Shown here: positions 40,110-49,121 of the stretch, piece by piece
Layout of the letters: each line of letters opens with the position of its first letter
How positions within the stretch are numbered: position 1 is the first letter of the stretch
NCBI GenBank assembly: GCA_934643865.1
Contig: CAKUCX010000003.1
Coordinates: 26,231 to 90,230 of the forward strand
Origin: an uncultured Kiritimatiellota bacterium
GTDB lineage: Bacteria > Verrucomicrobiota > Kiritimatiellia > RFP12 > UBA1067
Reading direction: 5' to 3'
Length of the DNA: 64,000 nucleotides
The notes under the pieces: model-generated
Told to the model about the DNA's origin: nothing
The model's database searches: none
What the model saw: the letters and a program-made list of their open reading frames with translations, nothing else
Program-made: the position numbers and the translations under genes

Positions 40110-42040
40110 AGATCCGTCCCGTTTCCCACCTGCTGCCCGCCCTCGCCCTCGCGGCCTTGGCGGCCCTGCCGCTCGCCGCCGCGCGCACGGCCCCCTGGAC
40201 GAAGGAGAAGGCGTGGGCGTGGTACAACGCCCAGCCCTGGATCCGGGGTTGCAACTACATGCCCGCGAGCTGCGCGAACCGCGTGGACCAGTGGCAGGCG
40301 TACGGCAGCGAGGCGCGCTTCGCCGAGATGGAGCGCGAGGTGGCGCTGATGCAGCAGGACGGCTTCAACGCCGCGCGCATCGTCCTCGGCGACCAGGGCC
40401 TTGCCGTGTGGCGCGCCGAGCGGGACGGCATCCTGCGGCGCTTCGAGCGCATGCTCGACATCTTCGACCGGCACGGCGTGCGGGTCATCCTCGTCTTCGG
40501 GAACGACTGCTCGCGTCCGAAGCCGCTCTGGTCGCTGCCCCAGATGGGCGAGCAGACGTGGGACCTCGGCTACCACGGCGGGCGGCGGCTTTCGCAGCAC
40601 GGCAGCTTCCCGGGGCAGGCCGGCTACACGGCCGTCGACGATCCCGCGCTCTGCGGGGACTTCTTCGGGATGTGCGAGGCGTTCCTGACGAAGTACGCGC
40701 GCGACCGGCGCATCCTCTTCTGGAACCTCTGGAACGAGCCCGGCAACAACGGGCGCGGACGCATCTCGCCGCCGCACATCCGCCGGCTCTTCGAGCTGGC
40801 CTGGCGTATCGATCCCGACCAGCCGCTCACGGCCGACATCTGGACGGGCGAGGCGAACTGGACGAACGGCGTCGCCGAGGCCGTCGGCGCGGAGCTGAAC
40901 GACATCGTCAGCTACCATTCGTACCAGCCCCTGTCCGCGCAGATCGCCTACGCGAAGAAGCTGAAGGCGCGCTTCGGGCGTCCGCTGGTGAACACGGAGT
41001 GGCTGGCGCGCCTGTTCGGCTGCGGCGTGCAGGACGTCTATCCGTTCTTCGCGCAGAACCGCATCGGCTGCACGATGTGGGGCTACGTGAACGGCAAGTA
41101 CCAGACGCACGAGCCGTGGGAGTCGATGTGGCGGAAGGTCGACGGCCATCCCGAGCGGCTGGGCCGCCTCGATTTCACGAAATGGTTCCACGATCTCCGC
41201 CGTCCGTCCCTGCGCCCCTACGACCCGAACGAGATCGCCGTCATCCGCCACGTCAACGCGGAGATGGACGCCGAGCGCGCCGGGCAGTCGCTGCGCGCGC
41301 GCATCGCGGCGGCGCACCGCATCGTCGGCGAGGACATGTGGTATGGCTACCGCCGGACGAAGTTCGACTTCAACGGCCGCGTCGGCTGGGTCGTCGAGCC
41401 CTCCGTGGCGCCGCTTCCGGGGACGCCCTGGACGTGGACGATGCAGTGGGCCGAGGCGTTCGTCGACCGCACCGGCGTCCCCGACCTCCTGAAGAAGGGC
41501 TACCACCACGTCACGCTGGAACTCTTCGACACGCGGATGGACGACGCGGGCGTCGCGGCGGCGGCGGCCTTCCAGGCGTTCCTCGTGAAGGACCTCCGCT
41601 TCGCCCCGCAGGCGAACCTGATCGGCATGAGCTGGGGCGGCTTCTTCTCCACCCGCTACGCGGCCGCGCACCCGCAGAACGTGCGGCGGATCTACTACGA
41701 TGCGCCGCTCCTGAACTTCCAGTCGTTCGCCCGCGCGAACGCGAACGGACTGGGTCCGTGGAAGGCCACGGCCCCGAAGGACGGCGCGTGGGCACAGGAT
41801 CCGCGCATGCCCGTCAACCTCGCGGAGCGGATTGCGAAGGCCGGCATCCCCGTCCTCATCCTCTACGGCGGACAGGACCAGACCGTCCTGCCGGCGGAGA
41901 ACTGCGAGCCCTTCGCCGCGCGCCTCAAGGCGGCGGGCGGGAAGGTGGAGGTGGAGAAGCGCGCGCTCTTCGGCCACCACCCCCACGGCGTCGACCCCGA
42001 CAAGACCGCCCGCATCGTGAACTTCTTCTCCCATCCGTGA
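40106..42040 (+). CDS. Secreted fusion of a GH5-like glycosidase and an alpha/beta-hydrolase esterase
   Basis: 644 residues with a signal peptide (about 1-26). Domain 1 (about 30-390) is a clan GH-A TIM barrel: FNAARIVLGDQGLA, RVILVFGNDCS, FWNLWNEPGNNGRG (acid/base Glu211), DIVSYHSYQPL and PLVNTEWLAR (nucleophile Glu298). Domain 2 (about 400-644) is an alpha/beta-hydrolase with nucleophile elbow LIGMSWGGFFS (Ser509), acid YGGQDQT (Asp591) and His at about 624-627 (FGHHPHG). One polypeptide would thus cut a backbone and remove ester side groups such as acetate or ferulate from the same glycan. Its substrate is unknown. It follows the phosphoesterase with ATGA overlap and is the last gene of the operon. 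Confidence 0.8.
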   Translation: MKIRPVSHLLPALALAALAALPLAAARTAPWTKEKAWAWYNAQPWIRGCNYMPASCANRVDQWQAYGSEARFAEMEREVALMQQDGFNAARIVLGDQGLAVWRAERDGILRRFERMLDIFDRHGVRVILVFGNDCSRPKPLWSLPQMGEQTWDLGYHGGRRLSQHGSFPGQAGYTAVDDPALCGDFFGMCEAFLTKYARDRRILFWNLWNEPGNNGRGRISPPHIRRLFELAWRIDPDQPLTADIWTGEANWTNGVAEAVGAELNDIVSYHSYQPLSAQIAYAKKLKARFGRPLVNTEWLARLFGCGVQDVYPFFAQNRIGCTMWGYVNGKYQTHEPWESMWRKVDGHPERLGRLDFTKWFHDLRRPSLRPYDPNEIAVIRHVNAEMDAERAGQSLRARIAAAHRIVGEDMWYGYRRTKFDFNGRVGWVVEPSVAPLPGTPWTWTMQWAEAFVDRTGVPDLLKKGYHHVTLELFDTRMDDAGVAAAAAFQAFLVKDLRFAPQANLIGMSWGGFFSTRYAAAHPQNVRRIYYDAPLLNFQSFARANANGLGPWKATAPKDGAWAQDPRMPVNLAERIAKAGIPVLILYGGQDQTVLPAENCEPFAARLKAAGGKVEVEKRALFGHHPHGVDPDKTARIVNFFSHP

Positions 42041-42103
42041 CGGGCCCGCAGAAGGCTGCACCGCGCAACGGGCGAGCCCCTTGCGTCCATCCCCCGATTT
42101 GAG

Positions 42104-42132
42104 TTGAGGCGAGAAGACGGATTTGGTAGAAT
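42104..42132 (+). promoter_or_regulatory. Promoter of glgP (-35 TTGAGG, 17 bp, -10 TAGAAT)
   Basis: TTGAGG at 42104-42109 and TAGAAT at 42127-42132, with a 17-bp spacer. A leader of about 30 nt precedes the ATG at 42171. Confidence 0.7.
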
Positions 42133-42170
42133 AGGCGGCGTTTTACGCGAATAAGGCTGAAAAGACGAAA

Positions 42171-44630
42171 ATGACGAAGAAGTGCAAGGACCGCAGGGTC
42201 GAAAACACGGTGCAGGGCCTGAAGGAGGACTTTGCCTGGCATCTCCGCTACACGCTCGTGAAGTACGACGGCACGGCGACGCCGCGCGACCAGTACGCCG
42301 CCTTCGCGTACGCGATCCGCGACCGCATCGTCGAGCGCTGGATGAACACGCAGGAGCGCTACCACGCGCGGAACGAGCGCCGCGTCTACTACCTCTCCCT
42401 GGAATTCCTCATCGGCCGCCTCCTCGGCAACAACGTCATGAACCTCAAGCTCGACCGCGAATGCTCCGAGGCGCTGAAGGAGTACGGGATCGACTGGAAC
42501 TCCCTGCGCGACTTCGAGGTGGACGCCGGGCTCGGCAACGGTGGCCTCGGCCGCCTCGCCGCGTGCTTCCTCGACTCGATGAGCACGCTCGACCTCGCGG
42601 GCATGGGCTACGGTCTGCGCTACGACTACGGCATCTTCCGCCAGCGCATCGTTGACGGCCAGCAGGTCGAGGAGCCGGACAGCTGGCTCAAGGACGGCTA
42701 CCCCTGGGAGCTTGCGCGCCCCGAATACGCGCAGCTCGTCCACTTCGGCGGCCACGTCGACTGCATCGAGGAGCATGGCGCGCTCAAGTGGCGCTGGGTC
42801 GGCGCCGAGACCGTGCGCGGCGTCCCCTACGACCTGCCCGTCGTCGGCTACGGCAGCGCCGTCAACACGTTGCGGCTCTGGAGCGCGAAGGCGACGGACG
42901 AGTTCTCGCTCGCCGAGTTCAACAAGGGCTCCTACGTGGAGTCCGTCGAGAACAAGGTGCTCGCCGAGAACCTGACGAAGGTCCTCTACCCGAACGACAA
43001 CACGATGGCCGGCAAGGAGCTGCGCCTCCGTCAGCAGTACTTCTTCGTGTGCTGCTCGCTCGCGGACATCCTGCGCCGCTTCCGCGAGGACGGCAACGAC
43101 TGGTCGCAGCTCCCCGAGAAGGCGTTCATCCACCTCAACGAGACGCACCCCGCGCTCATCATCCCCGAGCTCATGCGCATCCTCGTGGACGAGGAGGGGA
43201 TCGGCTGGGAGGCGGCCTGGGACCTCACGTGCCGCACGACGGGCTACACGAACCACACGATCCTCCCGGAGGCGCTGGAGAAGTGGCCCGTCGCGATGAT
43301 GGAGCGCCTGCTGCCGCGCCACCTGCAGATCATCTACGAGATCAACGGGCGCTTCCTCAGCCGCGTCTCCGGCATCTACCCCGGCGACCAGGCGCGCCTC
43401 GCGCGGATGTCGCTCATCGACGAGGGCGGCGAGCGCTACGTGCGCATGGCGAACCTCGCGATCATCGGCTCCTCCAGCGTGAACGGCGTCGCCGAGCTGC
43501 ACACGCAGATCCTCAAGGACACCCTCTTCAAGGACTTCTACGAGCTGATGCCGGACCACTTCCACAACGTGACGAACGGCATCACGCCCCGCCGGTGGCT
43601 GCTGAAGGCGAATCCGCCCCTCGCGCAGCTCATCACCGAGAAGATCGGCACGCGCTGGATCACCCACCTCGACGAGCTGAAGAGGCTCGAAGGCGAGAGG
43701 GACGACGCCGTGTTCCTCGAATGCCTCGCGAAGATCAAGCGCTCCAACAAGCGCGTCCTCTCGAACTACGTGAAGTCGACGCTCGGCGTCGCGCTCGACC
43801 CGGACGCGCTCTTCGACGTGCAGGTGAAGCGCCTCCACGAGTACAAGCGCCAGCTCCTCCTCGCGCTCTACATCGTCATCTTCTACAACCGCCTGCTGGC
43901 GGACCCGAAGTACGACCCCGTGCCGCGCGTCTTCCTCTTCGCGGCGAAGGCGGCGCCGGGCTACTACATGGCGAAGCTCATCATCCGCCTCATCCACGGC
44001 ATCGCGCACGTCGTCAACGCGAACCCGCGCACGCGCGGCCGCCTCACGGTCGCGTTCCTGCCCGACTACCGCGTCTCGCTCGCCGAGAAGATCATGCCGG
44101 CCGCCGAGGTCAGCGAGCAGATCTCGCTCGCGGGCACGGAGGCCTCCGGCACGGGCAACATGAAGTTCATGGTGAACGGCGCGCTCACGCTCGGCACCTA
44201 CGACGGCGCGAACGTCGAGATCAACCAGGAGGTCGGCGACGAGAACATGTTCCTCTTCGGCCTGCGGGCGGACGACGTGGCGCGCCTGCGCCCGACGTAC
44301 CGCGCGCGCGACGTCTACCTGCGCGACCCCGAGATCCGCCAGGCCGTGGACATGATCCGGAACAACGTGTTCTCGCTCCTGAACCCGGGCCTCTTCGACC
44401 CGATCGTGCGCGCCCTCCTCGACTACAACGACCACTATATGCTCCTCGCCGACCTGCGCGCCTACTGCGAGGCGCAGGACCGCGTGGACGCCGCCTACCG
44501 CGACCCGGGGCGGTGGAACCGCATGTCGCTCGTCAACATCGCCCGCTCCGGCCGCTTCTCCAGCGACCGCGCGGTGATGGAGTACGCGCGCGACATCTGG
44601 CACGTGGGGCCGGTGACGTTTGGGGATTAA
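42171..44630 (+). CDS. glgP: Glycogen/starch phosphorylase
   Basis: 819 residues, normal for the family. Recognisable blocks: RRVYYLSLEFLIGRLLGNN, DAGLGNGGLGRLAACFLDS, ENKVLAENLTKVLYPND, HLNETHPALIIPELMRIL, and VKRLHEYKRQLL. The pyridoxal-phosphate lysine is in TEASGTGNMKFM, followed by GTYDGANVEI. It releases glucose 1-phosphate from the non-reducing ends of alpha-1,4-glucan in the cytoplasm. It has its own sigma70-type promoter. The stop TAA is the first TAA of the following repeat cluster. Confidence 0.97.
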   Translation: MTKKCKDRRVENTVQGLKEDFAWHLRYTLVKYDGTATPRDQYAAFAYAIRDRIVERWMNTQERYHARNERRVYYLSLEFLIGRLLGNNVMNLKLDRECSEALKEYGIDWNSLRDFEVDAGLGNGGLGRLAACFLDSMSTLDLAGMGYGLRYDYGIFRQRIVDGQQVEEPDSWLKDGYPWELARPEYAQLVHFGGHVDCIEEHGALKWRWVGAETVRGVPYDLPVVGYGSAVNTLRLWSAKATDEFSLAEFNKGSYVESVENKVLAENLTKVLYPNDNTMAGKELRLRQQYFFVCCSLADILRRFREDGNDWSQLPEKAFIHLNETHPALIIPELMRILVDEEGIGWEAAWDLTCRTTGYTNHTILPEALEKWPVAMMERLLPRHLQIIYEINGRFLSRVSGIYPGDQARLARMSLIDEGGERYVRMANLAIIGSSSVNGVAELHTQILKDTLFKDFYELMPDHFHNVTNGITPRRWLLKANPPLAQLITEKIGTRWITHLDELKRLEGERDDAVFLECLAKIKRSNKRVLSNYVKSTLGVALDPDALFDVQVKRLHEYKRQLLLALYIVIFYNRLLADPKYDPVPRVFLFAAKAAPGYYMAKLIIRLIHGIAHVVNANPRTRGRLTVAFLPDYRVSLAEKIMPAAEVSEQISLAGTEASGTGNMKFMVNGALTLGTYDGANVEINQEVGDENMFLFGLRADDVARLRPTYRARDVYLRDPEIRQAVDMIRNNVFSLLNPGLFDPIVRALLDYNDHYMLLADLRAYCEAQDRVDAAYRDPGRWNRMSLVNIARSGRFSSDRAVMEYARDIWHVGPVTFGD

Positions 44631-44815
44631 GTGGTTAAGTAGTTAAGTGGTTAAGTGGTTAAGTGGGTTAAGTGGTTAAGTGGTTTAAGCAGTGGCGTAG
44701 TTGAGTGGTTAAGTAGTTAAGTGGTTAAGTAGTTAAGTGGGTTAAGTGGTTAAGTGGTTTAAGCAGTGGCGTAGTTGAGTGGTTGAAGTAGTGAAGTGGC
44801 TAAGTCGGTGAGTGG
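44631..44815 (+). repeat. Tandem TTAAGTGG/TTAAGTAG cluster between glgP and bamA
   Basis: An almost pure run of 8-mers (GTGGTTAA, GTAGTTAA) with a longer unit (about 60 nt, ending GTTTAAGCAGTGGCGTAGTTGA) present twice. Unlike the other clusters it holds no GC hairpins. It fills most of the 233-bp gap. Confidence 0.9.
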
Positions 44816-44863
44816 CCAGTGGTTGAGCGGGGACAACGACGTGAGAACAGCGAGGAAGATGCG

Positions 44864-47230
44864 ATGAAGAGAATGGTTCTGGTGGCGGCACTGGTCGTGG
44901 CGGGCATGGCGTCGGCCGCGAAGGTGGCGTCCGTCTCGGTGAAGGCCGCCGACGGCGACACGGGCGACGCCGGCGACGTCGCGGCGCGTTGCCAGGTCAA
45001 GGCGGGCGACGAGTACGATCCCGCGCAGTGCGCGCGCGACGTGCAGGCGCTGCGGGACGCGGGCACGTTCGACGACATCACGGTCAAGGTCGAGCAGGGC
45101 GCAGGCGGCGTCGACGTCACCTACGTCGTGAAGCGCAAGATGCGCTTCCAGGGACCGCTCGCCGTGAAGGGCTGCGACTACTGGAACGAGGGCAAGATCG
45201 CGAAGCTCTCCGAGCTGAAGGACGGCTACGCCTACGGCGAGGCGGAGATCGCCGCCGCCGCCGGCCGCATCCGCCAGGCGTACCAGAAGAAGTTCTTCCC
45301 CGACGTGAAGGTCACGCCCGTCGTCGAGCCCGTGGAGGGCATCGCCGGCGCGGTGAAGATCACGATGGAGATTGAGGAGGGCGCGCGCGTCGAGGTCTCG
45401 TCCTTCGAGTTCGACGGGAACGAGGCCTTCGAGGCGGAGGAGCTGCGCGCGTCCTTCAGCCAATACCCCTGGTGGAACCCGCTCGGATGGTTCAGCGACG
45501 TGCCCGCCACGCCGCAAGACCTCGCGGAGGCCCGCGACAAGGTCGTCGCGTTCTACCGCGACCGCGGCTACCTCGACGCAGAGGTCTCCCTGCCGGAGGC
45601 GCGTGCGGACGCGGACGGGACATGCACGCGCGTCTTCCAGGTGCGTGAGGGGCCGTGCTACAAGGTGGGCGCCATCTCCGTGACGGGCGTGAAGGCCTAT
45701 CCGGCGGACGTGGTGGCCGCCGCCGTGAAGCGGATCGCGCCGGGCGACGTGGCGGGCGCCGCCGCGCTCGACGAGGCCGCACACGAGATCGAGGTCTTCT
45801 GCGGCTCCGGGCGCGCCGCGCTCGCCGACACGCGCGTGACGGTGCGCCGCCTCCCCTCCGAGGCGGACCCCGCGACGCTCGACCTCGTCTTCGCGGTCGA
45901 GGAGGGCGTGCCCGTGACGGTCAACCGCGTCCTCGTCCGGGGCAACGACTACACGAAGGACAAGGTCATCCGCCGCGAGATCGCCCTCTCCCCCGGCGAC
46001 CCGATGCTCGCGGACAAGGCGGAGCGCTCCAAGAAGCGCCTTGAGAACCTCCGTTACTTCGAGCGCGTGCGCTACTACCTCGAAAAGGTGGACGGCGGCG
46101 AGGCGAAGGACGGCCAGCCGGAACGGCGCGACCTCGTCTACGAGCTCTCCGAGAAGAACACGGGCAACTTCCTCATCGGCATCGGCGCGGGAACGGAAAG
46201 CTCCGTCTTCGGGCAGGTCGAGCTGAGCGAGTCGAACTTCGACCTCTTCAGCCCGTGGCGCTTCCGTGGCGCGGGACAGAAGGGCCGTATCTGCGTGCAG
46301 GCCGGCCCGCGCGTCCAGACCTACGAGGCGTCCGTCACGGAGCCGTGGTTCCTCGACCGCCAGCTGGAGCTGACCGTCGAGGTCTACCGCCGCCAGCGCT
46401 GGTACGACGACTACGACGTCATCCGCAACGGCGTCGCCGCCATCCTCAGCTACCCCGTCAAGTTCTGGCCCACATGGGACCCCTTCGGCCGCCTCGGCGT
46501 GTCGCTCGCCGCCGAGTACATCGAGTACGACGACATGGACGGAGGGTACTACTACGACCCGAAGCGCGGCGACCGCTTCCGCATGCTCAAGGAGGAGGAG
46601 GACCGCCATGGCGACAAGGTCGAGGTTCCGCTTGAGCTCTTCTGGGCCTACGACACCCGCGACCGCTTCATCTTCCCGACCCGGGGCGAGAAGGTCAAGA
46701 TCTACGGAGACGTCGTGGGCGGCGACAACGAGTACTGGCGCGTCGGCTTCAACGTGCGCAAGTACTTCCCTGTCTGGAAGAAGTACGGCCACGTGTTCCA
46801 GATCGGGATGCGCGGCGAGACGGTGGACGCCTTCAACGACGACCTGCCGCTCTACGACCGCCTCTTCCTCGGCGGCTCCCGGTCGATCCGGGGCGTGGAC
46901 TTCCGCGAGATTGCGCCGCGCATCTACGCCCACGAGAACAAGAAGGGCCGCTACGTCGCCTGGGGCGGCCAGACGTCCTGGTGCATGAACATGGAGTACT
47001 CCGTGCCCGTCGTCAAGATGCTGCGCGTCGCCGTCTTCTCCGATCTCGGCAGCGTGGGCGAGGACGACTTCGACTTCGACACGGCCTGGTTCTGCTGGTC
47101 GGTCGGCCTCGGGCTGCGCCTCGACCTGGAGCAGTTCCCGATCCGCCTCGACTTCGCCACGCCCGTCGTCGCCCCCGACGAGAGCGTCGACGAGAAGGTC
47201 TTCACCTTCTCGGTCGGGTACGACTTCTAG
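44864..47230 (+). CDS. bamA: BamA outer-membrane assembly factor
   Basis: 788 residues from the ATG at 44864 (Shine-Dalgarno-like GAGGAAG upstream). Signal peptide: MKRMVLVAALVVAGMASAA. Several POTRA domains span about 20-420; examples are CDYWNEGKIAKLSELKDGYA, FDGNEAFEAEELRASF and VNRVLVRGNDYTKDKVIRRE. The Omp85 barrel (about 430-788) has LIGIGAGTESSVFGQVELSE, FLGGSRSIRGVDFRE (the conserved RGF-like loop) and a terminal Phe (SVGYDF), as assembled barrels have. It folds outer-membrane proteins. It is followed by ompH and lpxD, the usual envelope order. The stop is close to another repeat cluster. Confidence 0.93.
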   Translation: MKRMVLVAALVVAGMASAAKVASVSVKAADGDTGDAGDVAARCQVKAGDEYDPAQCARDVQALRDAGTFDDITVKVEQGAGGVDVTYVVKRKMRFQGPLAVKGCDYWNEGKIAKLSELKDGYAYGEAEIAAAAGRIRQAYQKKFFPDVKVTPVVEPVEGIAGAVKITMEIEEGARVEVSSFEFDGNEAFEAEELRASFSQYPWWNPLGWFSDVPATPQDLAEARDKVVAFYRDRGYLDAEVSLPEARADADGTCTRVFQVREGPCYKVGAISVTGVKAYPADVVAAAVKRIAPGDVAGAAALDEAAHEIEVFCGSGRAALADTRVTVRRLPSEADPATLDLVFAVEEGVPVTVNRVLVRGNDYTKDKVIRREIALSPGDPMLADKAERSKKRLENLRYFERVRYYLEKVDGGEAKDGQPERRDLVYELSEKNTGNFLIGIGAGTESSVFGQVELSESNFDLFSPWRFRGAGQKGRICVQAGPRVQTYEASVTEPWFLDRQLELTVEVYRRQRWYDDYDVIRNGVAAILSYPVKFWPTWDPFGRLGVSLAAEYIEYDDMDGGYYYDPKRGDRFRMLKEEEDRHGDKVEVPLELFWAYDTRDRFIFPTRGEKVKIYGDVVGGDNEYWRVGFNVRKYFPVWKKYGHVFQIGMRGETVDAFNDDLPLYDRLFLGGSRSIRGVDFREIAPRIYAHENKKGRYVAWGGQTSWCMNMEYSVPVVKMLRVAVFSDLGSVGEDDFDFDTAWFCWSVGLGLRLDLEQFPIRLDFATPVVAPDESVDEKVFTFSVGYDF

Positions 47231-47489
47231 AGGGATTAAGTGGTTAAGTGGTTAAGTAGTTAAGTTGTCACGTTATTAAGCGGTTAAATCTTGGAATTGC
47301 GTGAAGGTCCTTACTGGTTGGCGACTTAATCACTTAACCACTTAACTACTTAACTACTTAACTACTTAAAGCGAAGCGGCTTAACTACTTAACTACTTAA
47401 AGCGCAGCGTCTTAACTACTTAACTACTTAAAGCGAAGCGGCTTAACCACTTAACTACTTAACTACTTAAAGCGCAGCGGCTTAACTTA
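47231..47489 (+). repeat. Repeat cluster between bamA and ompH, with inverted units
   Basis: TTAAGTGGTTAAGTGG on the left, a unique middle (about 47285-47325), then CTTAACTACTTAA units alternating with AAAGCGAAGCGGC and AAAGCGCAGCGTC/GGC hairpin-like blocks. Same family as 3095-3304, arranged head-to-head about the middle. Confidence 0.88.
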
Positions 47490-47508
47490 AAAGAAAAGGA
47501 TGACGTCA

Positions 47509-48075
47509 ATGAAGAAGATGATGATGGCCTTGGCCCTGGCGGCCGCGATGGGCGCGACGGCAGGTCTGAAGGTCGCCACGGTGAACATGGTGGACCTCGT
47601 GCGGCTGCACCCGAACCATGCCTCGAACCGCGCCCTCGTGAAGTCCACCGACAAGGACTACAAGGCGAAGCTTGAGCGCCAGCAGGAGGCCGCGAAGGCA
47701 ATCGCCGACGAGGGGAAGAAGATGCAGGCGGACCTCATGAACCCGATGCTCTCCCAGAGCGCGAAGGCGGACGCCCAGAAGAAGCTCGAAGACGTGCAGC
47801 GCCGCTTCCTCGCCGCCCAGCAGGAGCTCCGCGCCGCGGCGCAGCACTTCCAGAACGAGCTGACGGACCTCGAAACGCGCCTCCTCAAGCTGGAGACCGA
47901 GGACATCCGCGCGAAGATCAACGCCTTCGCCAAGGCGAACGGCTACGACATCATCGCCGATTCGACGATGCTCGCGTTCTCGAAGGAGTCGCTCGACGTG
48001 ACGGACGAGATCCTCAAGGCGCTGAAGGTCGATCCCGCCAAGCGCGCCGAGGCGAAGGCCGACGCCGCGAAGTGA
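47509..48075 (+). CDS. OmpH/Skp-like periplasmic chaperone
   Basis: 188 residues from the ATG at 47509, chosen because AAAAGG lies 8 nt before it; the in-frame ATG at 47500 overlaps that site. Signal peptide MKKMMMALALAAAMGATAG. The mature start LKVATVNMVDLVRLHPN, then a long coiled-coil (about 45-135: KAKLERQQEAAKAIADEGKK, then KKLEDVQRRFLAAQQEL) and a C-terminal part YDIIADSTMLAFSKESLDVT are typical of Skp. It carries unfolded outer-membrane proteins to BamA. Lies between bamA and lpxD. Confidence 0.88.
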   Translation: MKKMMMALALAAAMGATAGLKVATVNMVDLVRLHPNHASNRALVKSTDKDYKAKLERQQEAAKAIADEGKKMQADLMNPMLSQSAKADAQKKLEDVQRRFLAAQQELRAAAQHFQNELTDLETRLLKLETEDIRAKINAFAKANGYDIIADSTMLAFSKESLDVTDEILKALKVDPAKRAEAKADAAK

Positions 48076-48083
48076 GGTCCCCG

Positions 48084-49118
48084 ATGAAGGCGTCTGAACT
48101 CGCGGCGAAGCTGGGCGGCGTCCTGGAGGGCGCCGACGTCGAGCTCTCCGCCTGCGGCGGCCTCGAAGAGGCGCGCCCCGGCGATTTGAGCTTCTGCAAG
48201 GACCCGAAGCACGTGAAGCTCGTGGAGACGACGAAGGCCTCCTGTGTGCTGCTGCCGCCCGACTGGACGCACGGCGCGCCGTGCGCAATCATCCGCGTGG
48301 CGGACCCCAACCATGCCTGCATGAAGGCGGCGGAGTTCTTCGCGCCGCCGGCGCCCGTGCGCGCCCCCGGCGTCCACCCCACGGCGGTCGTCGACCCGAG
48401 CGTGCGCCTCGGCGCAGGTGTCCACGTGGGCGCCTACACCGTCATCGAGAAGAACGCCGTCATCGGCGACGGCTGCATCATCGAGGCGCAGGTCTTCATC
48501 GGCGAGAACTGCACGGTTGGCGCCGGCACCCACATCTATCCGCAGGTCACGCTGCGCGAGGGCACGAAGGTCGGCCGGGGCGTGATTCTCCATTGCGGCG
48601 TGCGCCTCGGCGGGGACGGCTACGGCTACAACACGACGTTCGAGAACGGCATGCCGAAGATCGAGAAGATTCCGCAGCTCGGCATCGTCGAGCTCGGCGA
48701 CGGCGTGGAGATCGGCTCGAACACGACGATCGACCGCGCGCGCATCGGGCGCACGTACATCGGCCCGATGACGAAGATCGACAACCTCGTGCAGATCGGC
48801 CACAACGTGAAGGTGGCCGGCTATTCGGGCATCATCGCGCAGGCGGGCGTCGCGGGGTCCACGCAGATCGGCACGGGCTGCCTCATCTGGGCGCAGGCCG
48901 GCATCTCCGGCCACATCAAGATCGCGGACGGCGTGCAGGTGGGCCCCCAGGCCGGCGTGCCGCAGTCGCTCGACGGGTCGCTCAAGTACGTGATCGGCGC
49001 GCCCGCGATGTCGATGAAGGACCTGGCCGCGATCACGCTCGCGCCGAAGATGCTCCAGAAGACGCGCGCCGAGCTGAAGGCCCTCAAGGCCGAGGTCGCG
49101 GCGCTCAAGCAGGCCTGA
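48084..49118 (+). CDS. lpxD: UDP-3-O-acylglucosamine N-acyltransferase
   Basis: 344 residues from the ATG at 48084, with GAGG six nt upstream; the in-frame GTG at 48072 is less likely. The N-terminal uridine-binding part has LEEARPGDLSFCKDPKHVKL. The left-handed beta-helix of hexapeptide repeats runs from about 115 to 310 (VVDPSVRLGAGVHVGAYTVI, IGDGCIIEAQVFIGENC, VGRGVILHCGVRLGGDGYGY). The catalytic His is in QIGHNVKVAG. A C-terminal helix (KTRAELKALKAEVAALKQ) ends it. It adds the second acyl chain in lipid A synthesis. Normal length. Confidence 0.95.
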   Translation: MKASELAAKLGGVLEGADVELSACGGLEEARPGDLSFCKDPKHVKLVETTKASCVLLPPDWTHGAPCAIIRVADPNHACMKAAEFFAPPAPVRAPGVHPTAVVDPSVRLGAGVHVGAYTVIEKNAVIGDGCIIEAQVFIGENCTVGAGTHIYPQVTLREGTKVGRGVILHCGVRLGGDGYGYNTTFENGMPKIEKIPQLGIVELGDGVEIGSNTTIDRARIGRTYIGPMTKIDNLVQIGHNVKVAGYSGIIAQAGVAGSTQIGTGCLIWAQAGISGHIKIADGVQVGPQAGVPQSLDGSLKYVIGAPAMSMKDLAAITLAPKMLQKTRAELKALKAEVAALKQA

Positions 49119-49121
49119 CCC

